Origin: Bacteroidota bacterium
Lineage (GTDB): Bacteria > Bacteroidota > Bacteroidia > Chitinophagales > JADIYW01
Direction of reading: 5' to 3'
DNA: 64,000 nt
Assembly: GCA_016705125.1 (NCBI GenBank)
Contig: JADIYW010000008.1
Location: forward strand, 62,001 to 126,000
The translations under genes were made by a program, and so were the position numbers. Below are positions 35,856 to 45,850 of this stretch, in pieces. The notes beneath the pieces are model-generated. The model did no database searches. It saw only the letters and a program-made list of their open reading frames with translations, and was not told where the DNA came from. Position 1 is the stretch's first letter. Each line of letters opens with the position of its first letter.

Positions 35856-38594
35856 TTATTCAAAATCAACCCAACTCCTTCGCTTTGCAAGCCGCAATTG
35901 ACGGAGCATTTGAGATTTTACATTTATTTCTATCGAAAAACTTTGCCTTGGCCCAAGTGGCACCCAATTAAATGCCATTTGCCAACAATGCAAATCTCTG
36001 AAAACATTTAAAGTAGTACTATTAAAGTCTTTATTTCTGAAATCATATCCAGTATTAATACCGACTTTCCACTTTGGTGTAACATTAAAATTTAAGTTAA
36101 GTCCAAGTGTTTGGGTAACCAAACTAGTATCTTTTCCATTTGAATAAGATTTAGATAAGTCTAAAGCATAATTATAGCCAATACTCCATGGTATATTAAA
36201 ATCTATCTCTCCATTTTGAGTGCTTAAATCTGAAATATTGTTCCGCAACACATTTCTAGTTGAACCAAAAGGCCCAGCTACACCATTTACAAAGTTCTTC
36301 CCTGATTTTATATTGCCAAGATTTTGGGAAGTAAAAGAGCCATTTAATGCAAAATTGAATGCTGTTAATCTAAAAAAACCTTCTCCATTTTTTATATTGG
36401 CTTGGCTTATCCTTCTATTCGTATTTGGGTCGGTATAATAAGGATCGAGTGTGGTTCCAAAACTAAGGTTTAAAATATTGCCCACCACATTAGTATTCCC
36501 ACGAATAGAAAGTCTTGTAAACTTAAAGGAATCTAAAGCAAAATTATATCCCATATTAAAGGATAAATTATCTAAAAGGGTTATTTTTTTAGTGTGGTTT
36601 ACAGAATCCTTTTTTGAATATACTTTTATTTGAATATTATTTCCAAAACTAAAATTTATATTTCCGCCCTTTCCTGTGGGTGGTCCACCATATATGCCCT
36701 GTTCGAAAATGGAATATAGTAGTGTATTTCCAAATGTATCTTTCTTTACACTTTTATAAAATCCCCAATGTTCCTTTGTAAAATCAGGTTTATAACTCAA
36801 ACTAATACTTGGCGTAATTACATGTCTGATAGCTTGCAACTTTCCTTTTTTAAAGGATAATATCCCAAACAACCTCCAACTAGACGAAATACTCAAACTG
36901 AAATCTCGTGCAGTTTTGAATTTATTTACTGTGTCATTTAATATCGTTGGGCGATAAGTTTTTACACCCTCTACATCTACTGAATCAATAAATGACTTTC
37001 TTATCGTATTAAGGTACCAATATTCTCTATAATTAAAAGAAGGCGAAATAACCACATTTTTAAATAATTTAAAATTAGTGGAAATGGGCAAAACATGGAG
37101 CATTCCATTTTGCATATTTTGGTAGGTTTCCTTTTTACCCAACAAGCTATCAAAGGTATTTATTTCGTTTCTGGTATCTAAAGTATACGTAAAACCAATA
37201 TTCTCATACCATTTACGGGTGCTATTTTGCACCTTTTTCTGAAAAGGATTAACCCGTGCAACACTAAAATTTATTTCAGGTAATTTAAAGCTAATCCTCC
37301 TCGTATCCGTGGTTTGAGAATGGTTTGCAGCCACACTTAATCTAAATGGTTTGCCCGGCCACCATTTGGAATAGGAAATTGATGAACGGTAGGTATTAGA
37401 TAAAAATGTTTGTTGGTCAGCAGTATTATTTGTATGAAATGTTCGGGTACCTGCATAAACAGAAACGCCAAAACTACTGTTATACAATTTCTTTTGGTCG
37501 ACATTCATGTTCCAGTTTACAAAAAAATCAATCCCATCTTTTACCTTATTTGGGTCTCTCCTTTCTCCGCTTTTTGTTTGTGAAATGGCAACATTTGCAG
37601 AACCCGAATATTTGTAGTTTTTCTTATAATTATAGGAGCCATTTAAGCCCCATGAACCAAGGGTATAAATTGTACCCGTTACAGAAAGATCCATTTTGTC
37701 ATTAATTGCCCAATAATATCCACCATCCTGAAGGAAAAAGCCTAAATCACGCACCTCTCCCCAACGTGGCAAAATAAGACCAGAGGTTCTATCTTTAAAA
37801 GTGGGAAAAATACCAAATGGCAATACAAGTGGCGTTCTTACACCTTCAATTACCAAATTTGCAGGCTTTCCAACAATTACTTTGTCTTGAATTATTTTAG
37901 CTTTCCCTACTTCTATATAAAAATGTGGATGCTCTAATTCGCAAGTTGTATACCGTGCTGATTTGGAGTATAATGTACTATCGTTTACTGCTTTTACAAT
38001 TGTTCCATGTATCCAACCATCTTGTTGGCGAGTAATAAGGCCTTTACTTTTACCCTTTTGAGTTTTAAAATTAAATCGCAATTCATCAGCCAAATATTGT
38101 TCATCCCCTTGAAAGAATTGAATTTTATTGATAAATACTTCACTGGAATCTACAAACCCACCGATTGCAAATGCCTCATTTTTTCCATAATCAAACTCTA
38201 CAAAATTTGCTTTAATTTTAATTTCTTCATAATCTACTTCGGCATTCCCATATAGGTAAACTTTTTTATTTGGGTAATCCAAAATCATTGAATCATTACA
38301 TTTATAACTTATCGGCGATTTTATAGGGTCTTTAGCAAGTTTTATATTTGATGTCGAAGAAATTTCTTCACTATTTCCATCAAAATTTTCGTTTATGGTA
38401 TCATTTTTGGATAATGAATCTAAAGAAAGTTCAGAAATGTTTGAAGAATTAGCATCTAAATCAGTATTTTCTGTAGGTAAACTATTGGTTATTTTGGGTT
38501 GTTCCTTTGTTTTTGGTGGTCGTTTTTGGGCATACAATGGCAAACCAACAAGGATTATCAACAATATATGGATTAATTTAAAAACTAATTTCAA
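35856..38594 (-). CDS. lptD: LPS-assembly outer-membrane protein LptD
   Basis: The 912-residue product has a signal peptide (LLIILVGLPLYAQ), an N-terminal OstA/LptA-like beta-jellyroll (near 90-250) and a long C-terminal beta-barrel ending WVDFE with aromatic-rich strands. It moves LPS to the outer leaflet. The start is TTG at 38594; no ATG lies upstream, and the TTG sits at the end of a TATTTTTG box, so the true start may be slightly downstream. It is divergent from the amidase gene, which is also an envelope gene. Confidence 0.9.
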   Translation of the reverse strand: MKLVFKLIHILLIILVGLPLYAQKRPPKTKEQPKITNSLPTENTDLDANSSNISELSLDSLSKNDTINENFDGNSEEISSTSNIKLAKDPIKSPISYKCNDSMILDYPNKKVYLYGNAEVDYEEIKIKANFVEFDYGKNEAFAIGGFVDSSEVFINKIQFFQGDEQYLADELRFNFKTQKGKSKGLITRQQDGWIHGTIVKAVNDSTLYSKSARYTTCELEHPHFYIEVGKAKIIQDKVIVGKPANLVIEGVRTPLVLPFGIFPTFKDRTSGLILPRWGEVRDLGFFLQDGGYYWAINDKMDLSVTGTIYTLGSWGLNGSYNYKKNYKYSGSANVAISQTKSGERRDPNKVKDGIDFFVNWNMNVDQKKLYNSSFGVSVYAGTRTFHTNNTADQQTFLSNTYRSSISYSKWWPGKPFRLSVAANHSQTTDTRRISFKLPEINFSVARVNPFQKKVQNSTRKWYENIGFTYTLDTRNEINTFDSLLGKKETYQNMQNGMLHVLPISTNFKLFKNVVISPSFNYREYWYLNTIRKSFIDSVDVEGVKTYRPTILNDTVNKFKTARDFSLSISSSWRLFGILSFKKGKLQAIRHVITPSISLSYKPDFTKEHWGFYKSVKKDTFGNTLLYSIFEQGIYGGPPTGKGGNINFSFGNNIQIKVYSKKDSVNHTKKITLLDNLSFNMGYNFALDSFKFTRLSIRGNTNVVGNILNLSFGTTLDPYYTDPNTNRRISQANIKNGEGFFRLTAFNFALNGSFTSQNLGNIKSGKNFVNGVAGPFGSTRNVLRNNISDLSTQNGEIDFNIPWSIGYNYALDLSKSYSNGKDTSLVTQTLGLNLNFNVTPKWKVGINTGYDFRNKDFNSTTLNVFRDLHCWQMAFNWVPLGPRQSFSIEINVKSQMLRQLRLAKRRSWVDFE

Positions 38595-38653
38595 AAATAA
38601 TATGTTTTATTTGCAACCAAAAGGACTTTTTTGTAAAATTGTTCAAATTTAGC

Positions 38654-39814
38654 ATGAAAAATAGTATTAAAATAGGTTTTATCATTATTCTATTGTTTAT
38701 TCCCGATTTTTTTAATTTGGCGAATGAAAAAGAGAAATATAAAATTAGAACAGTAGTAATAGACGCTGGTCACGGAGGGCATGATTCAGGGTGTTTGGGC
38801 GCACCAAGCAATTCAAAAGAAAAAAATGTTACGCTCGCCGTAGCTTTAAAATTGGGTGCTTTAATAACTAAAAATTTTCCCGATATTAAAGTAATTTACA
38901 CCAGGAAAACAGATGTTTTTATTGAATTACATGAAAGGGCTGGAATTGCAAATAGAAATAATGCCGATTTATTTATTAGCATACATTGCAATGCAAATGC
39001 AAATACTGCTGCATTTGGTGCTGAAACCTATTTGATGGGATTGCACAAAACAGATGCAAATTTGGATGTTTCGAAAAGGGAAAATGCTGTAATCACTTTA
39101 GAGAAAGATTATAAAAATCAATACGATGGCTTTGATCCAAATGCGCCCGAAACACATATCATTCTTTCCTTAAATCAGAATGCTCATATCGAACAAAGCA
39201 CCTTACTTGCAGGCTTTATTCAAAAACAATTTAAAGAATTAGGTCGTTATTCAAGAGGCGTAAAACAAGCGGGCTTTTTGGTTTTATACAAAACGGCAAT
39301 GCCAGCAGTTTTAATAGAGACTGGTTTCTTAACCAACCCTTCAGAAGGCTCCTATTTGATAAGTGATGAAGGGCAATCTAAATTAAGTTCTTCGATATTC
39401 AAAGGTTTTAAATCCTATAAAGATGTGATGGAAGGCAATTCATCAGAAATAGCCGAAATACCAAAAGAAGCTCCAACTCCTCCAAAAGAAGAGCCCAAAG
39501 AAAAGCCAAAAGAAGATCCTAAGCCAATAGTGAGTGACCCAGAGAAAATGGAGGGTATTAAATTTAAAGTTCAAATATTTGCTACAAAAGGAACAATTAA
39601 TACAGAAACTGGGAAATTCTCTAAAGTTGAAAAACTGCACAAAGAAATGTTGGGCGATATAAAACGTTTTTTGTGTGGTCCATTCTCCACTTTTAAAGAA
39701 GCTGATAATTATAGAAAAAAAATAATCCCATTGGGTTTTACTGATGCATATGTGGTCGTTTATAAGGATGGAGTGCGACTTTCGGGTAGTGAAGCCAATG
39801 CATATTTAAAATAA
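38654..39814 (+). CDS. N-acetylmuramoyl-L-alanine amidase (AmiC type) with SPOR-like tail
   Basis: The 386-residue protein has an N-terminal hydrophobic segment and an Amidase_3 domain with VIDAGHGGHDSG (near 31-42), FISIHCNANA (near 107-116) and the glutamate in VLIETGFLTN. A proline/lysine/glutamate-rich linker (near 270-300) leads to a C-terminal SPOR-like domain (FKVQIFATKG to YVVVYKDG) that would target it to septal peptidoglycan. It cuts the amide bond between MurNAc and the stem peptide. ATG 38654 follows a TTTAG element and was preferred over the in-frame start 15 bp earlier. Confidence 0.92.
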   Translation: MKNSIKIGFIIILLFIPDFFNLANEKEKYKIRTVVIDAGHGGHDSGCLGAPSNSKEKNVTLAVALKLGALITKNFPDIKVIYTRKTDVFIELHERAGIANRNNADLFISIHCNANANTAAFGAETYLMGLHKTDANLDVSKRENAVITLEKDYKNQYDGFDPNAPETHIILSLNQNAHIEQSTLLAGFIQKQFKELGRYSRGVKQAGFLVLYKTAMPAVLIETGFLTNPSEGSYLISDEGQSKLSSSIFKGFKSYKDVMEGNSSEIAEIPKEAPTPPKEEPKEKPKEDPKPIVSDPEKMEGIKFKVQIFATKGTINTETGKFSKVEKLHKEMLGDIKRFLCGPFSTFKEADNYRKKIIPLGFTDAYVVVYKDGVRLSGSEANAYLK

Positions 39815-39880
39815 ATGCATAAAAATCACTATTTTATTCATTTTGTTACCTAAAAAACGTGCTAAATAAGTAGAATATTT

Positions 39881-39888
39881 TATTTTTG
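39881..39888 (+). promoter_or_regulatory. Bacteroidota -7 box for the MlaD gene
   Basis: TATTTTTG matches TAnnTTTG exactly and lies 17 nt before the TTG start at 39906. Confidence 0.5.
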
Positions 39889-39905
39889 AACAAAATTATT
39901 TTAAA

Positions 39906-40931
39906 TTGAAAGTTTCTAACGAAATAAAAGTAGGTGCATTAACGATAATTGCCATAATTATTCTAGTATTAGGTTATCGATTTTTGAAGGGAGAAGATTT
40001 ATTTGCACGCACCCAAACAGTAAATGTAAGATTTGAAAATGTACTTGGATTGTATGATTCAAATCCTGTTTATTTAAATGGTTTATCTGTAGGAAAAATT
40101 TCATCTATCGAAATTGACAATAAAGTAGATAGTCTTCCAGTAGGAGTTGTTTTAGAAATCGATGGTGATATAAAAATCCCAAATGATTCAAAATTTGAAA
40201 TAATAAATGTCGATCTTTTAGGTGCAAAGGGCATTTCATTTACTCCTGGTAAAAGCTCCAAATTATACAGTGAAGATATTGATTTTGCAGGAAGCAATAA
40301 ACCAGATATGATTGCTAACCTTACTAAGGAAATAGCGCCAATTGCTGATAAGGCTTCTATACTTATGACATCCATGGATGATTTGGTGCTTAAATTAAAT
40401 AGTTCGCTAGGTACTGGTGATAAAAATTATTTGGGAATGAGTCTTAAATCACTTTCAACAGCACTTGAAAGCGTGAACGGATTGGCTGCTAATGCAAATA
40501 CACTAATTAAAAGCGAAACAGGCAATATTGATGCTGTAATGGTAAATGCTAAAAAATTAACCGATAATTTAAATACACTCACCGCCAAATTAAATGCCAA
40601 TACTGGAAAAATAGACAATATCCTTTCCAACTTCGATACCTTATCTGGCAAGCTAAATGTAATTGACTTAGAGGGAACTGTAAATGAAGTGAAGAAAACG
40701 CTTTCGGAATTGGGTGGTGTTGTAGACCAAATTAATAATGGAGATGGATCAATATCTAAATTACTAAAAGAAGATGGCGTTTATACAGATATTACAAAAG
40801 CCATAAAATCATTGGATGAATTGCTTATAGATGTAAAAGTAAATCCAAAAAGATATGTTTCCCTTTCTTTAATTGAGCGAAAAGATAAAACGCAGAAGAA
40901 AAAAGAACCAGAAGTGGCACCTGCACCTTAG
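39906..40931 (+). CDS. MlaD/MCE-family lipid transport protein
   Basis: The 341-residue protein has one N-terminal membrane helix (ALTIIAIIILVLGYRFL) and an MCE domain (NVRFENVLGLYDSNPVYLNG to about 115). A long helical tail follows, rich in N, L, T and D with about 11-residue periodicity, that may trimerise or hexamerise. It belongs to the inner-membrane part of Mla-type phospholipid transport. The start is TTG 39906 because KVSNEIKVG is the family N-terminus. No MlaE or MlaF ATPase genes lie in the window. Confidence 0.88.
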   Translation: MKVSNEIKVGALTIIAIIILVLGYRFLKGEDLFARTQTVNVRFENVLGLYDSNPVYLNGLSVGKISSIEIDNKVDSLPVGVVLEIDGDIKIPNDSKFEIINVDLLGAKGISFTPGKSSKLYSEDIDFAGSNKPDMIANLTKEIAPIADKASILMTSMDDLVLKLNSSLGTGDKNYLGMSLKSLSTALESVNGLAANANTLIKSETGNIDAVMVNAKKLTDNLNTLTAKLNANTGKIDNILSNFDTLSGKLNVIDLEGTVNEVKKTLSELGGVVDQINNGDGSISKLLKEDGVYTDITKAIKSLDELLIDVKVNPKRYVSLSLIERKDKTQKKKEPEVAPAP

Positions 40932-41032
40932 TGGAATTATAAATGGTTAATGTTCAATGGTTAATGATGAATGATTAATAATGAATTACTAACAAGTCAG
41001 AAACTACTTCAATTGAATAATTAATATGAAAT
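40932..41032. repeat. Short intergenic repeat between mlaD-like and OstA-like genes
   Basis: This 101 bp gap holds several ATGGTTAATG/ATGATTAATA units, the same family as in 34902-34960 and 49205-49250. No gene. Confidence 0.5.
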
Positions 41033-42853
41033 ATGGGAAAAAGACTTCTTTCTTTTTCATTTTTGTTTTTTGCAATCATGATTTCCTCAACCGCTCAAAT
41101 GGTAAGTCCAAATGATTTGAACAGCGCTCCAACTGGTCCGCCCCCTCCTATTACAGGCAATAACAATTCAAATGGACCTGGGGAAAAACGCAAAATTGAA
41201 ATTAAGAATGCCGATTTCATGGAGCTAAGAACCAATTTGGATGTTCAAATTAGACGTTTAGTGGGCAATGTAAAAATAAAAGATGCAGATGCATTATTTT
41301 ATTGTGATAGTGCCATTGTAAATGTAACCCTAAATACAATAGATGCCTTTGGTCATGTTCATATAAAAAAGGGCGACACCATAGATATTTGGGGCGACAA
41401 ACTATTTTATGATGGCAATACCAAATCGGGCAACATAACACAAAATGTAAAACTACGGGATAGGAAACTATTATTAACTACGCCAATTTTAGATTATAAT
41501 TTAAATGAAGATATTGGCATTTTTAGAAATGGCGGCGTTTTAAAACAGGCAAAATCAACACTAACCAGCGAATCGGGCGTTTATTACCATCAAAAAAGCA
41601 CATGCACTTTTAATGGAAACGTTGTTTATGTGGATGAAAAAACCAAAATGTATGCCGATTCAATGCGTTTTAATACAAATACGGAGATTGCTACATTTTT
41701 GTGTAGAACACATATCGTAACCGATGAAAGCGATATTTGGACGGATGCTGGGTATTACGATACCAAAAAGGAAAAAGCATTTTTTACGGGCAAAACGATA
41801 CTCAAAAAAGATAAGGGTATTTTAGAGGCAGAAAACGTAAACTATGATAATGAAAATAAAAAAGGATTAGCCGAAAAAAATGTAATTTATACAGATTCCA
41901 CTGAAAGAATTACAATCCTTGGCGATAAATTATACTACCAATCGGATAGTACTTTAATAAAAGCCACCAACGACCCATTTTTGATAAAAGAAGATGACAA
42001 AGACACGCTTTATATTAGTGCCGACACGCTTTTTTCTTTTCAAATTCCGAAAGTTTATGAGGATACGATAGACAAAAACAAAAACGATACCATCCGTATT
42101 TTGTATGCTTACCACCATGTAAAAGTATTGAAAGGGAGAATTTCTGCCATCTGCGATTCTTTATATTTTTCCTACCAAGATTCGATAATAAAACTTTATC
42201 AAAACCCTGTAGTATGGATAGACACCACACAGTTTTCTGCAGATTCTATTTTGATATATACTAAAAATGATGAAATAGATTTTGTTTACCTAGATGGAAA
42301 ATGTTTAATTGTAAACCAAAGCGACCCAGGTTATTATAACCAAGTGAAAGGTAGAAATATACAAGGATTTTTTGAAGATGGCGACCTCAATTTGATGAAA
42401 GTAAATGGAAATGCAGAATCATTGTATTATATAAAAGACGATTCGTCGGCATACATAGGCGCCAATAAGGCTTTATGTAGTCAGATGGATATTTACTTTT
42501 CGAATGATTCCTTACAAAAAATCGCATTTTTAGATCATCCAGAAGGGGCCTTTTTGCCTATGTCTTCCATTGATGAATCCACGGGAAAATTAGAAGGTTT
42601 CTTTTGGATGTTCGATAAAAAACCAATTACCAAATATGACATTATTCGCAATAATAATGCTTTTCAAATAGAAAGAATGAAAGCACTAGACGCCAAAAGG
42701 GAATTGGAATTGAAAGCAATGGAAGAATTGAGGAAGAAGGAAGAAAGCAGGGTCGATCTGGCAAGGATTAGAAAAGGGCAAACCCCGATTAGACGACTTT
42801 TTTTTAATAATAATACCTACCCACATCATAAAAATTTTAGGAATTATAAATAA
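41033..42853 (+). CDS. OstA-like periplasmic protein
   Basis: The 606-residue product has a signal peptide (MGKRLLSFSFLFFAIMISSTAQ), a proline-rich segment, and repeated OstA/LptA-type beta-jellyroll strands (near 50-270). OstA-like_N and LptA proteins form a periplasmic bridge for LPS to LptD. Its neighbourhood (amidase, MlaD, LptD on the other strand) supports an envelope-transport role. A helical, Glu/Lys-rich C-terminus (near 545-595) is outside the jellyroll. Confidence 0.85.
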   Translation: MGKRLLSFSFLFFAIMISSTAQMVSPNDLNSAPTGPPPPITGNNNSNGPGEKRKIEIKNADFMELRTNLDVQIRRLVGNVKIKDADALFYCDSAIVNVTLNTIDAFGHVHIKKGDTIDIWGDKLFYDGNTKSGNITQNVKLRDRKLLLTTPILDYNLNEDIGIFRNGGVLKQAKSTLTSESGVYYHQKSTCTFNGNVVYVDEKTKMYADSMRFNTNTEIATFLCRTHIVTDESDIWTDAGYYDTKKEKAFFTGKTILKKDKGILEAENVNYDNENKKGLAEKNVIYTDSTERITILGDKLYYQSDSTLIKATNDPFLIKEDDKDTLYISADTLFSFQIPKVYEDTIDKNKNDTIRILYAYHHVKVLKGRISAICDSLYFSYQDSIIKLYQNPVVWIDTTQFSADSILIYTKNDEIDFVYLDGKCLIVNQSDPGYYNQVKGRNIQGFFEDGDLNLMKVNGNAESLYYIKDDSSAYIGANKALCSQMDIYFSNDSLQKIAFLDHPEGAFLPMSSIDESTGKLEGFFWMFDKKPITKYDIIRNNNAFQIERMKALDAKRELELKAMEELRKKEESRVDLARIRKGQTPIRRLFFNNNTYPHHKNFRNYK

Positions 42854-43049
42854 TCTTTTACCAAATGCCCAAATATTTATTCTCGTAGCGTAAAGGAGAA
42901 CACGGGGCCTGTTTAACCTAAACAGAATTCGTCTTGTTTGAGAAATTGAAAGAAATACTTGAAAAAGAATTTAAAATGAAGAAACGTTAGAAAGCAAAAT
43001 TGGATTTTTACAAGACCTATTAGCTATATTTATTTAAAATTTTAAAAAA

Positions 43050-44939
43050 ATGAAAAATAGGTTTTTTCTTGCCATTACCACCTTTTTTATTGTTCAAACA
43101 AGTTTTGGTCAAAATTCGTCCCTTGCGGTTGATTCTAAAATAAAAAATGTTACCGTTTTTCTTAGCGGTGCTCAAATTTCAAGAACCGCTACTACCCCAC
43201 TTTCAAAAGGAAGAAATGAATTATTATTTAAAGGTATTTCGCCAAATATTGATAAGGAAAGTATCCAATTATCTGGTGAGGGAAAATTCACCATTGTTTC
43301 GGTAGCGCATCAATATAATTTTTTGGAGGAAACGAATAGCAAAGAACAGGTTAAGCAGTTAATGGAGCAATCGAAAAAATACAAAGAGCAAATTGAAGAC
43401 CTTACTATACAAATTGATGTCTTTAAAGCCGAAGAGCAAATGTTGGTGAAAAATCAAGAAATTGGCGGCAGCAATACTGGTGTAAAAGCGAGTGACTTGA
43501 AGGAATCAGTAGATTTTCAAAGACTAAGAATGACAGAAGTGAAAAGTAAAATTTTGGAAAACAATAGAGCAATTACCAAAATAAACCTTGAGTATAATAA
43601 GGTATTAAAACAAATAAATGAGTTGCAGGCAAAAAGATATGATCCACTGAGCGAAATAGTAGTTGTGGTAGAAGCATTTGATGCTACCAAAGCGGAATTC
43701 GATCTGTCGTATTTTGTAAGTAGCGCAGGTTGGACACCAAGTTATGACCTCAAAGTAGAGCAACTTAACCAACCCATTAATTTGAAATATAAAGCAAGTG
43801 TTTTTCAAAGTACTGGTGAAGATTGGAATAATATAAAACTTACACTTTCCACTGGTGATCCTCAGTTGGGTGGCGAAAAACCAACTATCTCAAGTTGGTA
43901 TTTGGGTCAATTGCCTCCTTATATGGTAAAAAAGGAAAAAGATGCTAATAAAAACATACGACAAGTAAGTGGTTTGGTTTACGATTCAAATACCAATGAA
44001 CCTTTGATAGGCGTATACGTTTCTGTAGTTGGAACTTCATTTGGCACTACCACTGATATTGATGGTAAATATACCATTGCAATTCCAATAGGTGTATCCC
44101 AATTAACATTTAGTTATGTTGGTTATACCGATATTACGAGGAATATAACGGGTAATTTGATGAATATAAATATGTTACAAGATGGTAATAGACTAGAAGA
44201 GGTTGTTGTTTCTGCCTCTAATAACTTTTCTAGTATGTTGGAAGGTAGCACTCCTGGTTTATACTATTCCTCAAAGGTAAAAAAGCTAAAATCAGAGTAT
44301 AAATCCCTAGGAATAGAAGAAAACTATCAGCCTACGACTGTTTCTTTTACTATCGAAAAAAATTATACTATTTTAAGTGATGGGGAATCAAATTCGGTAG
44401 AAATAAAAGATGTATTGATTCCTGCTGATTATCAATATTATTGCGCTCCAGCATTTGACAAGGATGCCTTTTTGACAGCTAAAATTATTGATTGGGAGTC
44501 TTTAAATTTATTAGAAGGCGAAGCCAATTTATTCTTTGAGGGTACTTATTTAGGCAAAAGTCTTATTAATCCAATGATTAACACCGATACAATGGAAATT
44601 TCATTGGGCAGAGATAAAGGGATTCAAATTACTAGGGTTAAACTTAAAGATTTTTCCAAAAAACAATTCCTAGGTTCCAACAGAATTGAACAAAGAACTT
44701 GGGAAATTTCGGTTAGAAACAATAAAAAGCAACCTATTAACTTAATTCTACAAGACCAATACCCGATAAGCAATAGAAAAGAAATAAGTGTAGAAAGAAT
44801 TGAGAATGAAGGCGCAATTTTGGATGAAATTGAAGGGTTTTTGACTTGGAATTTAAACATAATGCCATCTACTGAAAAAAAGGTAATGTTTAAGTTTTTG
44901 GTAAAATACCCATCAAATTTGGATATTTTTATTCCATAG
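43050..44939 (+). CDS. MuiA-family protein with inserted carboxypeptidase-regulatory-like domain
   Basis: This 629-residue exported protein has a signal peptide (ending TSFGQ). Residues about 25-200 match the N-terminal DUF4140 domain and its coiled coil, and the rest match DUF4139, the MuiA (mucoidy inhibitor) family. Between residues about 308 and 400 a complete CarboxypepD_reg-like domain is inserted (SGLVYDSNTNEPLIGVYVS, DIDGKYTIAIP), ending in RLEEVVVSA, the N-terminal signature of TonB-dependent receptors. The core is therefore split. The function is unknown. Confidence 0.8.
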   Translation: MKNRFFLAITTFFIVQTSFGQNSSLAVDSKIKNVTVFLSGAQISRTATTPLSKGRNELLFKGISPNIDKESIQLSGEGKFTIVSVAHQYNFLEETNSKEQVKQLMEQSKKYKEQIEDLTIQIDVFKAEEQMLVKNQEIGGSNTGVKASDLKESVDFQRLRMTEVKSKILENNRAITKINLEYNKVLKQINELQAKRYDPLSEIVVVVEAFDATKAEFDLSYFVSSAGWTPSYDLKVEQLNQPINLKYKASVFQSTGEDWNNIKLTLSTGDPQLGGEKPTISSWYLGQLPPYMVKKEKDANKNIRQVSGLVYDSNTNEPLIGVYVSVVGTSFGTTTDIDGKYTIAIPIGVSQLTFSYVGYTDITRNITGNLMNINMLQDGNRLEEVVVSASNNFSSMLEGSTPGLYYSSKVKKLKSEYKSLGIEENYQPTTVSFTIEKNYTILSDGESNSVEIKDVLIPADYQYYCAPAFDKDAFLTAKIIDWESLNLLEGEANLFFEGTYLGKSLINPMINTDTMEISLGRDKGIQITRVKLKDFSKKQFLGSNRIEQRTWEISVRNNKKQPINLILQDQYPISNRKEISVERIENEGAILDEIEGFLTWNLNIMPSTEKKVMFKFLVKYPSNLDIFIP

Positions 44940-44943
44940 ATTA

Positions 44944-45606
44944 ATGAAAAATTCCCTCATAAAATATATTTTAGTTTTTTCAATAATCTGTTGTTTTTGG
45001 AGCTGCAAAGAAATTAATGCATCTGATAATACCACAAAAGCTATCGAAAAAATTGCTGAAAATATAGATTATAATGCGGTTAAAAAAAATATATTAAACA
45101 GTTCTGAAACCAATATTGAAGCAAATAAAACATTGCTTTTTAATTATTGTGTAGATAGTATTTTTCCCGCTTGGATGGGCACCGAATGGGATTTTAATGG
45201 CACTACCCAAATTCCAAGGGAAGGAAAAATTGCTTGTGGATATTTTGTAACCACCATCATCCGAGATTTAGGATTTAAAATTGAAAGGGTAAAATTAGCA
45301 CAACAAGTCTCGTCAGCTATTATAAAGCAGTATTGTACGGATATTAAGCATTTTAGTGATATCGAAAAAATGATATTTGCTCTAAGTTCTGATACTGATA
45401 ATTTATTTATAGTTGGATTGGATTACCATACGGGTTTTTTGGTCTGTGAAGATGGAATATTGTATTTTGTCCATGCTTCTTATGGCAATCCAAGGTGTGT
45501 GGTAAAAGAATTAGCAAAAAAATCGGTTGTTTTGGCATCGAGTAAAACATTCATGACGGGGAATTTTTTAAATCCTACCATAATCAAAAAATATTGGAAG
45601 AAGTAA
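44944..45606 (+). CDS. Hypothetical lipoprotein, possible papain-like cysteine peptidase
   Basis: The 220-residue lipoprotein has a signal ending CFWSC-KEIN. The mature part has a cysteine in IACGYFVTTIIRDLGF (near 98) and a histidine in LDYHTGFLV (near 160), spaced as in NlpC/P60 or papain-like enzymes. The fold assignment is inference. It follows the MuiA-family gene after 4 bp and is probably co-transcribed. An imperfect hairpin element lies downstream. Confidence 0.65.
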   Translation: MKNSLIKYILVFSIICCFWSCKEINASDNTTKAIEKIAENIDYNAVKKNILNSSETNIEANKTLLFNYCVDSIFPAWMGTEWDFNGTTQIPREGKIACGYFVTTIIRDLGFKIERVKLAQQVSSAIIKQYCTDIKHFSDIEKMIFALSSDTDNLFIVGLDYHTGFLVCEDGILYFVHASYGNPRCVVKELAKKSVVLASSKTFMTGNFLNPTIIKKYWKK

Positions 45607-45740
45607 ATTAATTGGAATAAAAAATAATGCAATCTATTTTTAAAACCACAATTGAATATTAAAAAAAAAATTTTTTTTTTGGGCAAAAAATTAAAAAAAA
45701 AAAGATTAAATCAAAATTCTCATTTTGAAACCCCAAACCA

Positions 45741-45843
45741 ATAGCCCTGCTCCGATTATATTCGGAGGGAGCTATATCCTTTTTGTGTTTGTTTTTTTTG
45801 TGGGTGGACAAAAAGATATAAGTAGAAAGCAGGATTAGCTCCA
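45741..45843. other. Intergenic hairpin element (possible bidirectional terminator or small RNA)
   Basis: Between two convergent genes, TATATCCTTTTTGT pairs with ACAAAAAGATATA across a T-rich loop. An inner 6-bp hairpin, CTCCGA-TTATAT-TCGGAG, lies in the 5' arm, and the outer arms AGCCCTGCT and AGCAGGATTAGCT also match in part. From memory, a similar GCCCTGCT...AGCAGGATTAGCTCC structure recurs in gaps of other Bacteroidota genomes. A bidirectional terminator is the simplest reading. Confidence 0.5.
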
Positions 45844-45850
45844 AAAAAAC

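Noticed and set aside
42854..43049. Possible gene remnant between the OstA-like and MuiA-family genes
   Set aside because: A short helical-looking frame is visible but ends quickly and has no family match.
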